In this document: positions 1-6,654 of the stretch, piece after piece
Layout of the letters: each line of letters opens with the position of its first letter
Position numbering within the stretch: position 1 is the first letter of the stretch
Assembly: GCA_900555785.1 (NCBI GenBank)
Contig: USMO01000003.1
Location: forward strand, 1 to 24,850
Length of the DNA stretch: 24,850 nucleotides
DNA from: an uncultured Eubacteriales bacterium
GTDB taxonomy: Bacteria; Bacillota; Clostridia; Oscillospirales; CAG-272
Reading direction: 5' to 3'
Position numbers and translations under genes: made by a program
The notes under the pieces: model-generated
Database searches by the model: none
The model's input: only the letters and a program-made list of their open reading frames with translations
What the model was told of the DNA's origin: nothing

Positions 1-47
1 TGGAGGGAGAAGGGACCCCACCCGAAAGGGGGTCCCTTCTCCCTCCA
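1..47. terminator. Perfect 19-bp inverted repeat, probable terminator of the minus-strand gene
   Basis: Positions 1-19 pair perfectly with 29-47, leaving a 9-base loop. The hairpin lies just past the stop codon (64-66) of the minus-strand gene, where a terminator would be expected. The T-tract that would follow on the minus strand lies outside the window. The plus-strand sequence after the hairpin (aaggtcttctctcacc) resembles the end of the dispersed repeat next to tyrS (gaggtcttcac), so the hairpin may belong to that repeat family. Confidence 0.6.
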
Positions 48-63
48 AGGTCTTCTCTCACCC

Positions 64-2049
64 TCACCCTTCAAACTCAACCCCGAACAGCGCGCAGACG
101 CTCTTGAGGTAGTTTTCGTTCATCTCGGGATGAGCGGCAGCATAGCGCTCGATTGCAGCCTTGCAGGCGCGGTAGTCGTCGCTGTCCTTGTTGGCAGACT
201 TCAAACCGAACGGGTTGACCAGCTCGGGATCCGTGCCCTGCTTGACCGTGTTGTCAATCGCGCGGCAGACCATCTCGGAATCCAGAATTGCACTCACAAC
301 CTCGTCGGCAGTGCCAAGCACACTGTCACCGTCGGTCCCGTCGTGACGGAACAGATGCGACTTGCCTTCCTGCTTCGAGGCAGCCATCGCAACGTCAAAC
401 AGCTTCGCAACGCCGCGCGTCTCTTCCTCATACATGCCCGCATACGTCTTGCGGTCACCCATCTCGCGCAGCAGGTTCCGAACCAGCTCGGCAGAGACCG
501 CCTGCTTGCTCTCCTCCGATACGCCAAAGCTGCCCATCCGGTCTTCGTTGATCAGAAGCTCCAGCGCGCCGGCAGTCTGCGGCGTCATATTCTCCAGCAA
601 ACGGTGAATCTCTTCCTCGCTCACCGTCTCGTTGTTCTTCAGCTTGGCAATGATGTCGGCACCGTCGGAAAGACTGGTGAAGGTGTCCTCAAACTTCGGC
701 TTCTCGCCGTCCTCGCCGCGCTCGGTCATCTTGTTGACCAGCTCAGCCGCTTCCTTCGGTGTCAGCCCCGTGCTCTTGCGGACCGCTTCGCTCTGCATCA
801 CCGCAGTTGCCAGCCTGTTGGTCTTCTCTTCGCCAACCGAGGAAAGCCCGCTCAGATCGTCCAGAACCTTGCCCAGGTCACCGACCGCACCCGAAACGCC
901 GCCAAGCCCGCCTTCTTCGTCGCCGCTTTCCAGCGCATTCTTGATCGACGATGCCTTCGAGAATACGTTCTGAATCGCGTTCGCGTCCTGACGCTTCTGC
1001 TCATCGGTCAGCTCCCGGTTCTCGTTCGCCTGCGCAAGCAGATCCTCTGCCGTCACCAGATAGGTCGGCAGCGTGTCCGGCTTGCCCAGCAGAGCAGACT
1101 TGGAAACCAGATCCTCTTTCACGGAGTCCGGCTTCATCTCGTCAATGATCTTCATCAGCGATGCGCGGAGCGCTTCTGCCTTGCTGCCGGTCTTGTATTT
1201 CTCGGTCGCGTTCAGCAGACGGTCCATCTCCGCTTTCGCCTGCGCAGTGAAAGCTTCCTGCGTCAGGTTCTGCGCGGACAGATTCTGCAGATAAGCGAGG
1301 AACTGCCGGGTGATGCTGACCATCACAAACGCATCGCCGGAGGAACCGCTCTTTTCGGACAGATACTGCACCCCACCGTCCGCGCAGGCAGACACGTTCT
1401 CGCCGCCGGAGGTTTCAAATGCTTTGAAGAAATCTTCGATGTCCTCGGGCGTGACCGTCTCCTTGTCTTCCAGATCCTCCAGCAGCGCCGTTGCGTAAAG
1501 CTCCAGCACGCTGGTGTCGGTCGTAAACTCAACGCCAGAGTTGTCCAGCGCGGTCCGCAGATCGGCTGCCAGTTCCTCGGAGGTCTTGCCGCTTGCCTTA
1601 ATCTCGTTGACCGCGTCGGCAATCTCAGTGGTGAAGTTCTTGTAAATCTCTTCCGCGTTCTCGGGCAGCCGGAGCGCCTCGGCAATGAAGCGCATACCGA
1701 TGTTGGTAATGTCGGTCACCAGCACCGAGAAGCGGCTGTTGGCATGCAGCACGCCAACCATATCCGCAACGGTCGTGCCGCCGCTGAGTTTGTCAATCAG
1801 CGCATCGTTGCCGGTCTCCTGCATGGCGGCAAACACGCCGTCCTTTGCCATGATCTCCACCAGGTCCGCAACGGTTGCGAAATCCTCGCGCAGGTAGGCG
1901 GTGTTCCGTGCATCGGACTGGAACGCCTCCAGGATGTGGTCAAAGGCTTCGGCAAACATCTTGGTGTTCTCGTCGCTGCCGAGGTCCGGCTTTGCAACGC
2001 CCATAAAGGTGTCGCCGCACTCCCATGCGTCGGTTGCGTACCAAATCAA
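64..2049 (-). CDS. C-terminal part of a frameshifted large membrane protein
   Basis: This 661-residue open frame has no membrane segment and is acidic, mostly helical and rich in Glu, Asp, Ala and Leu. Its only available start is a TTG directly after a TGA, without its own Shine-Dalgarno sequence. It overlaps the upstream open frame by 110 bases. The tail of that upstream frame turns arginine-rich and protein-unlike exactly where this frame begins to look natural (start WYATDAWECGDTF). The simplest reading is one protein of about 947 residues with a single-base frameshift at 2043-2045: the upstream frame runs to GGEVID and continues here as WYATDAW. I do not recognise the helical domain; nothing suggests an enzyme. 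It probably faces one side of the membrane as a long soluble extension of the N-terminal domain. Confidence 0.6.
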   Translation of the reverse strand: MIWYATDAWECGDTFMGVAKPDLGSDENTKMFAEAFDHILEAFQSDARNTAYLREDFATVADLVEIMAKDGVFAAMQETGNDALIDKLSGGTTVADMVGVLHANSRFSVLVTDITNIGMRFIAEALRLPENAEEIYKNFTTEIADAVNEIKASGKTSEELAADLRTALDNSGVEFTTDTSVLELYATALLEDLEDKETVTPEDIEDFFKAFETSGGENVSACADGGVQYLSEKSGSSGDAFVMVSITRQFLAYLQNLSAQNLTQEAFTAQAKAEMDRLLNATEKYKTGSKAEALRASLMKIIDEMKPDSVKEDLVSKSALLGKPDTLPTYLVTAEDLLAQANENRELTDEQKRQDANAIQNVFSKASSIKNALESGDEEGGLGGVSGAVGDLGKVLDDLSGLSSVGEEKTNRLATAVMQSEAVRKSTGLTPKEAAELVNKMTERGEDGEKPKFEDTFTSLSDGADIIAKLKNNETVSEEEIHRLLENMTPQTAGALELLINEDRMGSFGVSEESKQAVSAELVRNLLREMGDRKTYAGMYEEETRGVAKLFDVAMAASKQEGKSHLFRHDGTDGDSVLGTADEVVSAILDSEMVCRAIDNTVKQGTDPELVNPFGLKSANKDSDDYRACKAAIERYAAAHPEMNENYLKSVCALFGVEFEG

Positions 2050-2908
2050 TCACCTCGCCGCCCAGCGTCGGCAGCAGGAGCGAATCCTCAAAGCTGTCGC
2101 TCAGGTTCTGCATCAGGTCGGCTTCGGCAGTGCCGTAATTCTTAATCTCGTTCTTGGAGAGCTTGAGCAGGTTCGCCGCAAATTTGGTCAGCGAGGTCAG
2201 CTCCCGGTTGATGTCGGTCTTTTCCCCGTTCACCTCAAAAGAGGTCAGTGCAGCGGCGATCTGCTTGCCGCCCAGAGCGTTGTAGACCTTCAGCAGCGGG
2301 TCGTTCTGAGCGTCCTCGGCTGCCTGGCGGGCGTCCGCTTCGGTGACGTTAATCTCTTTAAGCAGGTCAAGGTCAACCGCAATATCCACCATGTCGGTCA
2401 TGCCGGAAAGGTAGCAGGCTGCGGGCGTGACCAGCACGAACAGGGTGATGACCCATTGCAGCACCGCATACACGATGGTGCGCACGGGTCTTGCGCGGCG
2501 GCGATGTCTGCCGGATGCCGCGCGGGCAATGGCAGCGATGATAAAGACGATGTAGCAGATAATCCAGCTCACAGCCGATGCGCCGACAAAGGTCGCCGTG
2601 AAAATAATCGGCGCGGCAAGCGCGGCACCGCCCGAAACGGCGATCTCCTGCATTGCCTTGGAGCTTTCGATCATATCCCAGAGGTCGTGCAGCTTTTCGC
2701 TGTTGCTGTTTGCAACCACGGAATCAACCGAGGCTGCAATGTCCGCGTAGGTCGTCGACTTCAGCGCTGCGGTCGTGATAATCGCGATAATCAGGCACGC
2801 GAGCACGACGAAGAACCGCACCCGGGTCCGCCGCATTCCGATGAAGAAGCCCCAGCCGATCGCCAGCAAAAGCACCGCGAGCGGCAGGATGATGGACATA
2901 GCGCTCAT
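1940..2908 (-). CDS. N-terminal part of a frameshifted large membrane protein, CvpA-like topology
   Basis: The frame starts at an ATG with a good AAAGGAG site upstream and a consensus promoter at 2949-2977. About four hydrophobic segments lie near residues 4-24, 31-50, 98-128 and 143-166, separated by basic turns such as GRHRRRARP. A long polar, helical region follows. The four-segment N-terminal layout resembles CvpA (colicin V production) family membrane proteins, but I cannot confirm that family by eye. From about residue 289 (after GGEVID) the reading frame becomes nonsense (RNRRMGVRRHLYGRC). The true protein probably continues in the frame at 64-2049. The shift could be a sequencing error, a real mutation or, less likely, a programmed +1 shift. 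Confidence 0.6.
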   Translation of the reverse strand: MSAMSIILPLAVLLLAIGWGFFIGMRRTRVRFFVVLACLIIAIITTAALKSTTYADIAASVDSVVANSNSEKLHDLWDMIESSKAMQEIAVSGGAALAAPIIFTATFVGASAVSWIICYIVFIIAAIARAASGRHRRRARPVRTIVYAVLQWVITLFVLVTPAACYLSGMTDMVDIAVDLDLLKEINVTEADARQAAEDAQNDPLLKVYNALGGKQIAAALTSFEVNGEKTDINRELTSLTKFAANLLKLSKNEIKNYGTAEADLMQNLSDSFEDSLLLPTLGGEVIDLVRNRRMGVRRHLYGRCKAGPRQRREHQDVCRSL

Positions 2909-2948
2909 GTTTTTTCTCCTTTAATGAACAAATTTAGGATACACAGAT

Positions 2949-2977
2949 ATTGTAGCACATTTTTTACAATTTGTCAA
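2949..2977 (-). promoter_or_regulatory. Sigma-A promoter of the frameshifted membrane protein gene
   Basis: On the minus strand TTGACA (2977-2972) and TACAAT (2954-2949) are separated by exactly 17 bases. The leader of about 35-40 bases ends in AAAGGAG just before the ATG at 2908. From here to 3153 I see no other supported feature; open frames there are short and unconvincing. Confidence 0.8.
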
Positions 2978-3153
2978 TGGATTTCCAAGAAAAATGTCCC
3001 ACCGCTGCAAAAATGCTTCTGCTTTGTAGAGGTCGCCAAATCGGAGGCGTTTCGGGGGCAGAATCGGGCGCGGTTGTTGTGCAATTGGCCCATCCCACAC
3101 GGCATCCCGGAGGGAGATCGGTTCACAAACCGCCATGCCGCACGAAAATTTGC

Positions 3154-3179
3154 GAAAAAAGAAAAATATTTTTGCGAAA
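3154..3179 (+). repeat. Left copy of the 26-bp direct repeat (attL-like)
   Basis: This 26-bp sequence starts gaaaaaag, contains the palindrome aaaaatattttt and ends gcgaaa. It is identical to 19980-20005. The integrase gene ends 42 bases to its right. The neighbouring tttgcgaaa motif occurs on both sides of the core. Confidence 0.7.
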
Positions 3180-3221
3180 TGTAAGTTTGTCAATCCCTTG
3201 TCACAAAAAAGTTTGAAAAAA

Positions 3222-4202
3222 TCAGAGAAATTTTTGGGGGTTGGCGGTTGGGAGGAGGTCTTGGCGCTTTTGGATGGGGGTCAGCCAGCGGTTTTTGCCG
3301 TCCGAGGAGGTCAGGACTCGGCTGGGGATGCGGTTGGAACGGTAGAGGTATTTTGCCATCTGGGCTTGGAGATCGTCGAAGCTATAGAAACGCAGGGTCT
3401 TATAGAAGCGCTCGTTGTCGTTTCGGTGGCTTCGTTCCACCTTGCCGTTGTGCCGTGGTGTTCTCGGCTTGATGAGTTGGTGCCGGATGCCGTAGTGCCG
3501 GCAGAGCCTGTCCAGCGGGTGGGTTCTGTCGGTCTTTCCGGTATGCGTGAACTCCGTCCCGTTGTCGGTCTGGATGGTTCTTGGGATGTATCCGAAATGC
3601 TTGAAGGCGCGCAGGACGAAATCAAGGGTGCTGTAGCTGCTCTGCTCCGGATATGCCCGGATAAAGCGTTCGCGGCTTGCTTCGTCAATCACGGTGTATT
3701 GGTAGTACCGTCTGCCGAACGGGTCCCGGCTGACATTGCACTCGGTCGGGACATACTTGACATCCATCTGCCATTTGATGCCGATTGCCTGCGGCGTGTC
3801 GTACTTTTTCGGCTGATACGGTTCTCTTACGGTTTTGTTTTGGTAGTACCCCATGCGGCGAAGGAGGCGGTAGAGGCTGACGAAATTCCGGGCGTAGCCT
3901 TTATCGAGCAGTTTGCCGTACAGCTCATTCAGACCAATGCCGGGGTTTCGGCGAACCAGGCGCAGGATCAGGTTGACTTCCTCCGGGGTGTGCGCTCTCG
4001 GGTGGACGGAATGCGGGCGACTGGACTTGTTCTCCAGAGATTCCAATGTGCCGTCATAACTCCGTTTCCAACGGTAGAGCGTCCGAACGGTGCAATGGTA
4101 GCGGTGCGCTACGAAAACCATGTCCTTTGTGCGTTGAAGCAGCTTCAGCGCCTTTTCTTTTTCTCTCGCCGTGTACGGTGTGTTGTTCTTTCTCTGCGTC
4201 AT
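3222..4202 (-). CDS. DDE-type integrase/transposase with rve core domain (IS481/IS3-like)
   Basis: This 326-residue protein has an N-terminal helix-turn-helix region, followed by a winged-helix-like segment and then a retroviral-integrase core. The catalytic triad is visible (numbering from a GTG three codons upstream): Asp in IKWQMDVKYV near 150, Asp in IQTDNGTEF near 216, and Glu in HNGKVERSHR near 259. A family-typical TPIQKR motif is near the C terminus. I chose the ATG at 4202 because GAGGTGAAG sits at the right distance; the GTG at 4211 is less likely. The family cuts and joins DNA ends. Here it is the outermost gene of the element, 42 bases from the left direct repeat, so it is the obvious candidate for integration. 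No clear terminal inverted repeats close around the gene alone, which argues against a simple insertion sequence. Confidence 0.9.
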   Translation of the reverse strand: MTQRKNNTPYTAREKEKALKLLQRTKDMVFVAHRYHCTVRTLYRWKRSYDGTLESLENKSSRPHSVHPRAHTPEEVNLILRLVRRNPGIGLNELYGKLLDKGYARNFVSLYRLLRRMGYYQNKTVREPYQPKKYDTPQAIGIKWQMDVKYVPTECNVSRDPFGRRYYQYTVIDEASRERFIRAYPEQSSYSTLDFVLRAFKHFGYIPRTIQTDNGTEFTHTGKTDRTHPLDRLCRHYGIRHQLIKPRTPRHNGKVERSHRNDNERFYKTLRFYSFDDLQAQMAKYLYRSNRIPSRVLTSSDGKNRWLTPIQKRQDLLPTANPQKFL

Positions 4203-4215
4203 GTCCTTCACCTCA

Positions 4216-4250
4216 TTCCTTGATCTGTAACCTTGTACCTTGTTCCTTGT
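4216..4250 (+). repeat. Tandem (A/T)CCTTGT heptad repeats upstream of the integrase gene
   Basis: Three adjacent 7-base units accttgt, accttgt, tccttgt occupy 4230-4250, preceded by a degenerate tccttga at 4217. The same accttgt occurs at 4294-4300 and inverted at 4342-4348. They lie in the leader of the integrase gene. Iterons of this kind often bind a Rep or a transposase; this function is inferred. Confidence 0.6.
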
Positions 4251-4292
4251 ACTCTAACTTTTTTGTATTTTTGACCTGAGAGCATTAGACGA

Positions 4293-4349
4293 AACCTTGT
4301 ATTTAACGAGCTGCCCGCCGCGCGGGGCGCGGCGGGCAGATACAAGGTT
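4293..4349. repeat. Cruciform: GC-rich hairpin nested in an accttgt inverted repeat
   Basis: An inner perfect 13-bp stem (4311-4323 with 4327-4339, loop of 3) consists almost only of G and C. An outer 10-bp stem, aaccttgtat (4293-4302) with atacaaggtt (4340-4349), surrounds it, with eight unpaired bases on the left side. No T-tract follows on either strand, so it does not look like an ordinary terminator although it sits after the rep stop codon. It could be a rolling-circle nick site, a single-strand origin or a transposon end. Confidence 0.6.
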
Positions 4350-4498
4350 CTGCCCGTTTGAAGTGTCGTTTTGTTGCCTGCCGGCTCGCTTTTTTTGCCG
4401 CTTCGGGACGGAAAATCGGCGTTTTCCGGTCTGTTTCCGCAACGGCAAAAAGCCCACTGCCTGTGGGCGAACATTCGGCTATCCCTTTTTTCGGCTCG

Positions 4499-5377
4499 CT
4501 ACTCGGTCTGTTTCACCTCCGGGTCTTCCGTGTCGGTGTCCGGCTCGCTCCAGAGCGTGAAGGTATCGTCAAACAGCACGAACTTGCGGACGAAATCGAC
4601 CAGCTCGGCGGCGATCTCCTCGTCTCCGAGGTCTGCCAAAAAGTCCGTGGGAACGCCGCGGCTGTAGACGATCTTCTCCCCGGATTTGAGGAGGTATTTC
4701 AGGATGTAGTTGACCATCTTGCCGGAGCGGATGTCCTGATGGCGAACCGCGTCAAACTGATTCACGCCGAAGCGGACGCGGAAGAAGCTGTTCTCGCAGG
4801 ATTCTTCCCAGCACTTCCGCTTGGTGCTGTAGCGGCGGGTGGAAGTCAGACTGCCGACCATTTCGCCGTCCGGGACATTCACAAGCGCGTGGAAATGCAG
4901 TCTGCCATTCTCCTCTCCGTACTCAAAGACGCCCATGTAATTCCAGCCTCGCCGGGTGTGGAGGTTGGACAGACATCTGCCGAGGGTAGCGCGGAAGTCC
5001 TCCTCGCTGTCGAATCTGCCGTCCTCGTAGGAGATGGTGACAAAGTAGTTCCACTGGTTGAGATAGGCTTTCTGACGGAAGCGGCGCTGGCGGAGGTAGA
5101 GGTTATGCTTCTGGCGCTCGATCATGTGGGCGACCCATGTTGCGTCATAGCCGTCAAGGATGCCGTAATGCTCGTTCATGTAATCGGCGATCCACGGTTG
5201 GATGTCCTTCTCCTTGATGCCGGCGTTCAGGGCGGCGCGGTAGGCAAGATCAAAGAAGGCGACAGACAAATCCTTGCCGGAGGTCTGCTTCTTCTTGCGT
5301 TCGCGGCGAATGCCTGTGGGCGGGACTGCAATCATATGGTTTCCGTCACTGTAGACGCGGCAGGTCAGAAATTCCAT
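4499..5377 (-). CDS. HUH rolling-circle replication initiator (ORF2/G2P-like)
   Basis: This 292-residue protein carries the three ordered motifs of HUH endonucleases: motif 1 YFVTISYED near residues 111-119, motif 2 GRLHFHALVNV with the metal-binding HFH at 161-163, and motif 3 MVNYILKYLLK with Tyr near 224 and 228 and the family YxxKY spacing. Such proteins nick one strand, stay joined to the 5' end through tyrosine and start rolling-circle replication of plasmids, microviruses and filamentous phages. The basic N-terminal region (about 24-30) and acidic C-terminal tail are outside the catalytic part. The ATG at 5377 follows AAAGGAG at 10-base spacing. Next to an integrase gene and a Zot-like ATPase this fits replication of a filamentous-phage-like element. 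A relaxase role in mobilisation is possible but there are no transfer genes. Confidence 0.85.
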   Translation of the reverse strand: MEFLTCRVYSDGNHMIAVPPTGIRRERKKKQTSGKDLSVAFFDLAYRAALNAGIKEKDIQPWIADYMNEHYGILDGYDATWVAHMIERQKHNLYLRQRRFRQKAYLNQWNYFVTISYEDGRFDSEEDFRATLGRCLSNLHTRRGWNYMGVFEYGEENGRLHFHALVNVPDGEMVGSLTSTRRYSTKRKCWEESCENSFFRVRFGVNQFDAVRHQDIRSGKMVNYILKYLLKSGEKIVYSRGVPTDFLADLGDEEIAAELVDFVRKFVLFDDTFTLWSEPDTDTEDPEVKQTE

Positions 5378-5463
5378 TGGTCAGACTCCTTTCGGGTGAA
5401 ATTGTCGGGCGGGGCGCGGGGGTGCCATTCGTTGGCGGTGTCGACCACCCCTATTGAAAAGTT

Positions 5464-5508
5464 GTGCAAATATGGAAAACCCACGGGCAGGGTTTCCCAC
5501 ATTCACAC
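5464..5508 (-). promoter_or_regulatory. Conserved-looking RNA hairpin in the leader of rep
   Basis: Positions 5464-5482 and 5490-5508 form an imperfect 19-bp inverted repeat. The four non-Watson-Crick positions are all A-C mismatches on the plus strand but become G-U pairs in minus-strand RNA. A fully paired hairpin therefore forms only in the transcript that carries rep, about 90 bases before its ATG. A second, less regular hairpin (arms 5558-5564 and 5603-5609) lies upstream. The gap 5378-5653 has no convincing gene; it may hold a rep leader or a replication origin. Confidence 0.5.
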
Positions 5509-5634
5509 AGCTTTCCAACAGGGCACCCGTCTCGGATCAGGGGCAGAGCCGCGGGAACCGTTTCGTTTCGGGACCTGTCTGTCCTGTCAGGAACGAACGA
5601 AAGAAACGGATGGACAGGGCGCGACTGCGAAAAA

Positions 5635-5652
5635 TTTGCGCCGGCGCACAGG
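5635..5652. repeat. 18-bp repeat with GCGCCGGCGC palindrome, copy 1
   Basis: The 18 bases tttgcgccggcgcacagg are identical to 5888-5905. This copy begins one base past the stop codon of the zinc-ribbon gene. On the minus strand it is followed by a short T-run, so it could be a minimal terminator or a protein-binding site. Confidence 0.6.
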
Positions 5653-5653
5653 T

Positions 5654-5872
5654 TCAAATAGAATTGGGCAGCCTGCGGACACGGGGAACGAAGTGAAACA
5701 AATCCTCGCCAGGCAATGCATTCAGTCGGTTGCCGCAATCTTCACAATGCCATTCAATAGGGCGATCATCGACCATCAAGCAGAAGATGCTGTTGAAGGA
5801 TTCGCAGACATGACAACGGATGATAAAGACCTCCCGAATGCAGTCAGGCGGGATGGTGGGCAGTTGTTTCAT
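5654..5872 (-). CDS. Small zinc-ribbon-like protein
   Basis: This 72-residue product contains two CxxC pairs, RCHVCESF and HCEDCGNR, about 26 residues apart, the spacing of a zinc ribbon. The ATG at 5872 is preceded by GTGAGG at a suitable distance. An upstream in-frame GTG would add ten residues (RRRKSEVHS), but it lies inside the 18-bp palindromic repeat and is less likely. The gene sits between the small helical gene and rep on the same strand and may be co-transcribed with them. Zinc ribbons usually bind nucleic acid or protein partners. The exact role is unknown. Confidence 0.6.
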   Translation of the reverse strand: MKQLPTIPPDCIREVFIIRCHVCESFNSIFCLMVDDRPIEWHCEDCGNRLNALPGEDLFHFVPRVRRLPNSI

Positions 5873-5887
5873 TGAGTGTACCTCACT

Positions 5888-5905
5888 TTTGCGCCGGCGC
5901 ACAGG
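5888..5905. repeat. 18-bp repeat with GCGCCGGCGC palindrome, copy 2
   Basis: Identical to 5635-5652. This copy lies 7 bases past the stop codon of the 76-residue gene and just before the zinc-ribbon gene, so both small genes are followed by the same element. Confidence 0.6.
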
Positions 5906-5912
5906 ATGGCGG

Positions 5913-6143
5913 TTATTCTGCGATCAGCTCGTTCAGCGTGTCCAGAGCATCGCGGAGGGCATCGAGGACTTCAAAGAGGGCTTCTGCCATGCTCTGTGCA
6001 TCATCGGCTTGGACGGTTTCAAAGTATTCCGTGAGCGCATCGGCGGCGGTTTGTTCCTCCTCGCAGATGGGTTCCAGTTCGTCACAGAGGGAGGAAAACC
6101 GTGCGTGCAGGGTCAGCAGGCGGGTTCTTCGTTGCTTATTCAT
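5913..6143 (-). CDS. Small acidic helical protein
   Basis: This 76-residue protein has a basic start (MNKQRRTRLL) and is then acidic and predicted to be all helix, with a heptad-like C-terminal half (LFEVLDALRDALDTLNELI) that could form a coiled coil. The ATG is preceded by AAAGGA at 8 bases. A near-consensus promoter, TTGCAA-17-TATACT, lies directly upstream at 6158-6186, so this gene may start the transcript that runs through the zinc-ribbon gene to rep and the integrase. I do not recognise a family. Confidence 0.6.
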   Translation of the reverse strand: MNKQRRTRLLTLHARFSSLCDELEPICEEEQTAADALTEYFETVQADDAQSMAEALFEVLDALRDALDTLNELIAE

Positions 6144-6157
6144 GGGGCGTTCCTTTC

Positions 6158-6186
6158 AGTATACCGTCTTTTTTACGCGATTGCAA
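6158..6186 (-). promoter_or_regulatory. Probable promoter for the small genes, rep and integrase
   Basis: On the minus strand TTGCAA (6186-6181) and TATACT (6163-6158) are 17 bases apart. Transcription would begin within or beside the ribosome binding site of the 76-residue gene, giving an unusually short leader. It is divergent from the plus-strand promoter at 6207-6234. Confidence 0.5.
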
Positions 6187-6206
6187 GAGTTTTTGACGAA
6201 AAAGGG

Positions 6207-6320
6207 TTGACTTTTCGGAAAATTGTGCTATACTATAAGTACATAGAGCCAATGGGTGTTAGCCCGTCACAAGCTCTGCGACGCACGAGGGTTGCTTTTG
6301 CGACCCTCATTTATTTTTGT
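6207..6320 (+). ncRNA. Putative small structured RNA with own promoter and terminator (RNA 1)
   Basis: TTGACT (6207-6212) and TATACT (6229-6234), 16 bases apart, predict a start near 6241. The short transcript has no credible ORF. It can fold agagc with gctct around an inner ggg/ccc hairpin. It ends in a 9-bp hairpin with a TTTT loop (6287-6295 with 6300-6308) followed by a T-rich tract. The terminator overlaps the stop codon of the convergent minus-strand gene. It could be an antisense or trans-acting RNA, or an RNA-polymerase-primed single-strand origin as in rolling-circle phages. Confidence 0.5.
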
Positions 6321-6654
6321 TGATGAATTGAAGAACCTTTTTACTTTGGCTCTTGGAAAGTGTTTGCTTTAGCTTTACGTCCTTGGAATACAAATTGATG
6401 TCGGTGCCGAACACGTTTTTACTGACGGATTTTCTGTAAACGCCGGACGGGGTTTCAAAGCCGGGGAGCTTCATTTTTTTGTACACGCCGACTTTTACCT
6501 GACTTGCACGTTTTGGATCCATATTGTAAAGGTGTGTGGTTGCTATGGCGTGTGTCTTTTGGGTTCGTTTGTCATAATAGACGATGTAGGTATGTGAACC
6601 GTTCGGCTTGCTTGAATGGAACATATACCGATTTTTTATTTTTGCCAGTTTCAT
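6307..6654 (-). CDS. Small basic protein, unknown (paralogue of the protein at 12110-12442)
   Basis: This 115-residue, lysine-rich protein begins at an ATG that overlaps the stop codon of the ATPase gene (ATGA), so the two are translationally coupled. A longer in-frame version starting at 6738 would run inside the ATPase gene and is unlikely. The middle looks like beta strands (TYIVYYD, HAIATTH) and the end is very basic. Two stretches, HLYNMDPKRASQVKVGVY and TDINLYSKD, line up in the same order with LLHNIDEKDSRTSYVRKGYF and IVNLYKKK of the protein at 12110-12442. Its 3' end converges with RNA 1. A nucleic-acid-binding role is inferred from charge only. Confidence 0.6.
   Translation of the reverse strand: MKLAKIKNRYMFHSSKPNGSHTYIVYYDKRTQKTHAIATTHLYNMDPKRASQVKVGVYKKMKLPGFETPSGVYRKSVSKNVFGTDINLYSKDVKLKQTLSKSQSKKVLQFINKNK

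Noticed and set aside
130..2145. 671-residue open frame on the plus strand
   Set aside because: Shadow of the minus-strand helical protein: Arg/His/Leu/Gln-rich composition, no ribosome binding site and no promoter.
2921..3193. 90-residue open frame between the membrane protein gene and the element
   Set aside because: It crosses both the left direct repeat and the promoter of the neighbouring gene and has no start signal, so it is most likely chance.
3222..4349. A self-contained insertion sequence made of the DDE gene with its own terminal inverted repeats
   Set aside because: I could not find matching inverted ends around 3180-3221 and 4203-4350; the CCTTGT motifs near both sides are in the same orientation. 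The gene is better seen as the integrase of the larger element.
4358..5875. 505-residue open frame on the plus strand opposite rep
   Set aside because: Mirror frame of the HUH initiator, which has all three catalytic motifs on the other strand; the plus-strand product has no recognisable motif and crosses the noncoding leader.
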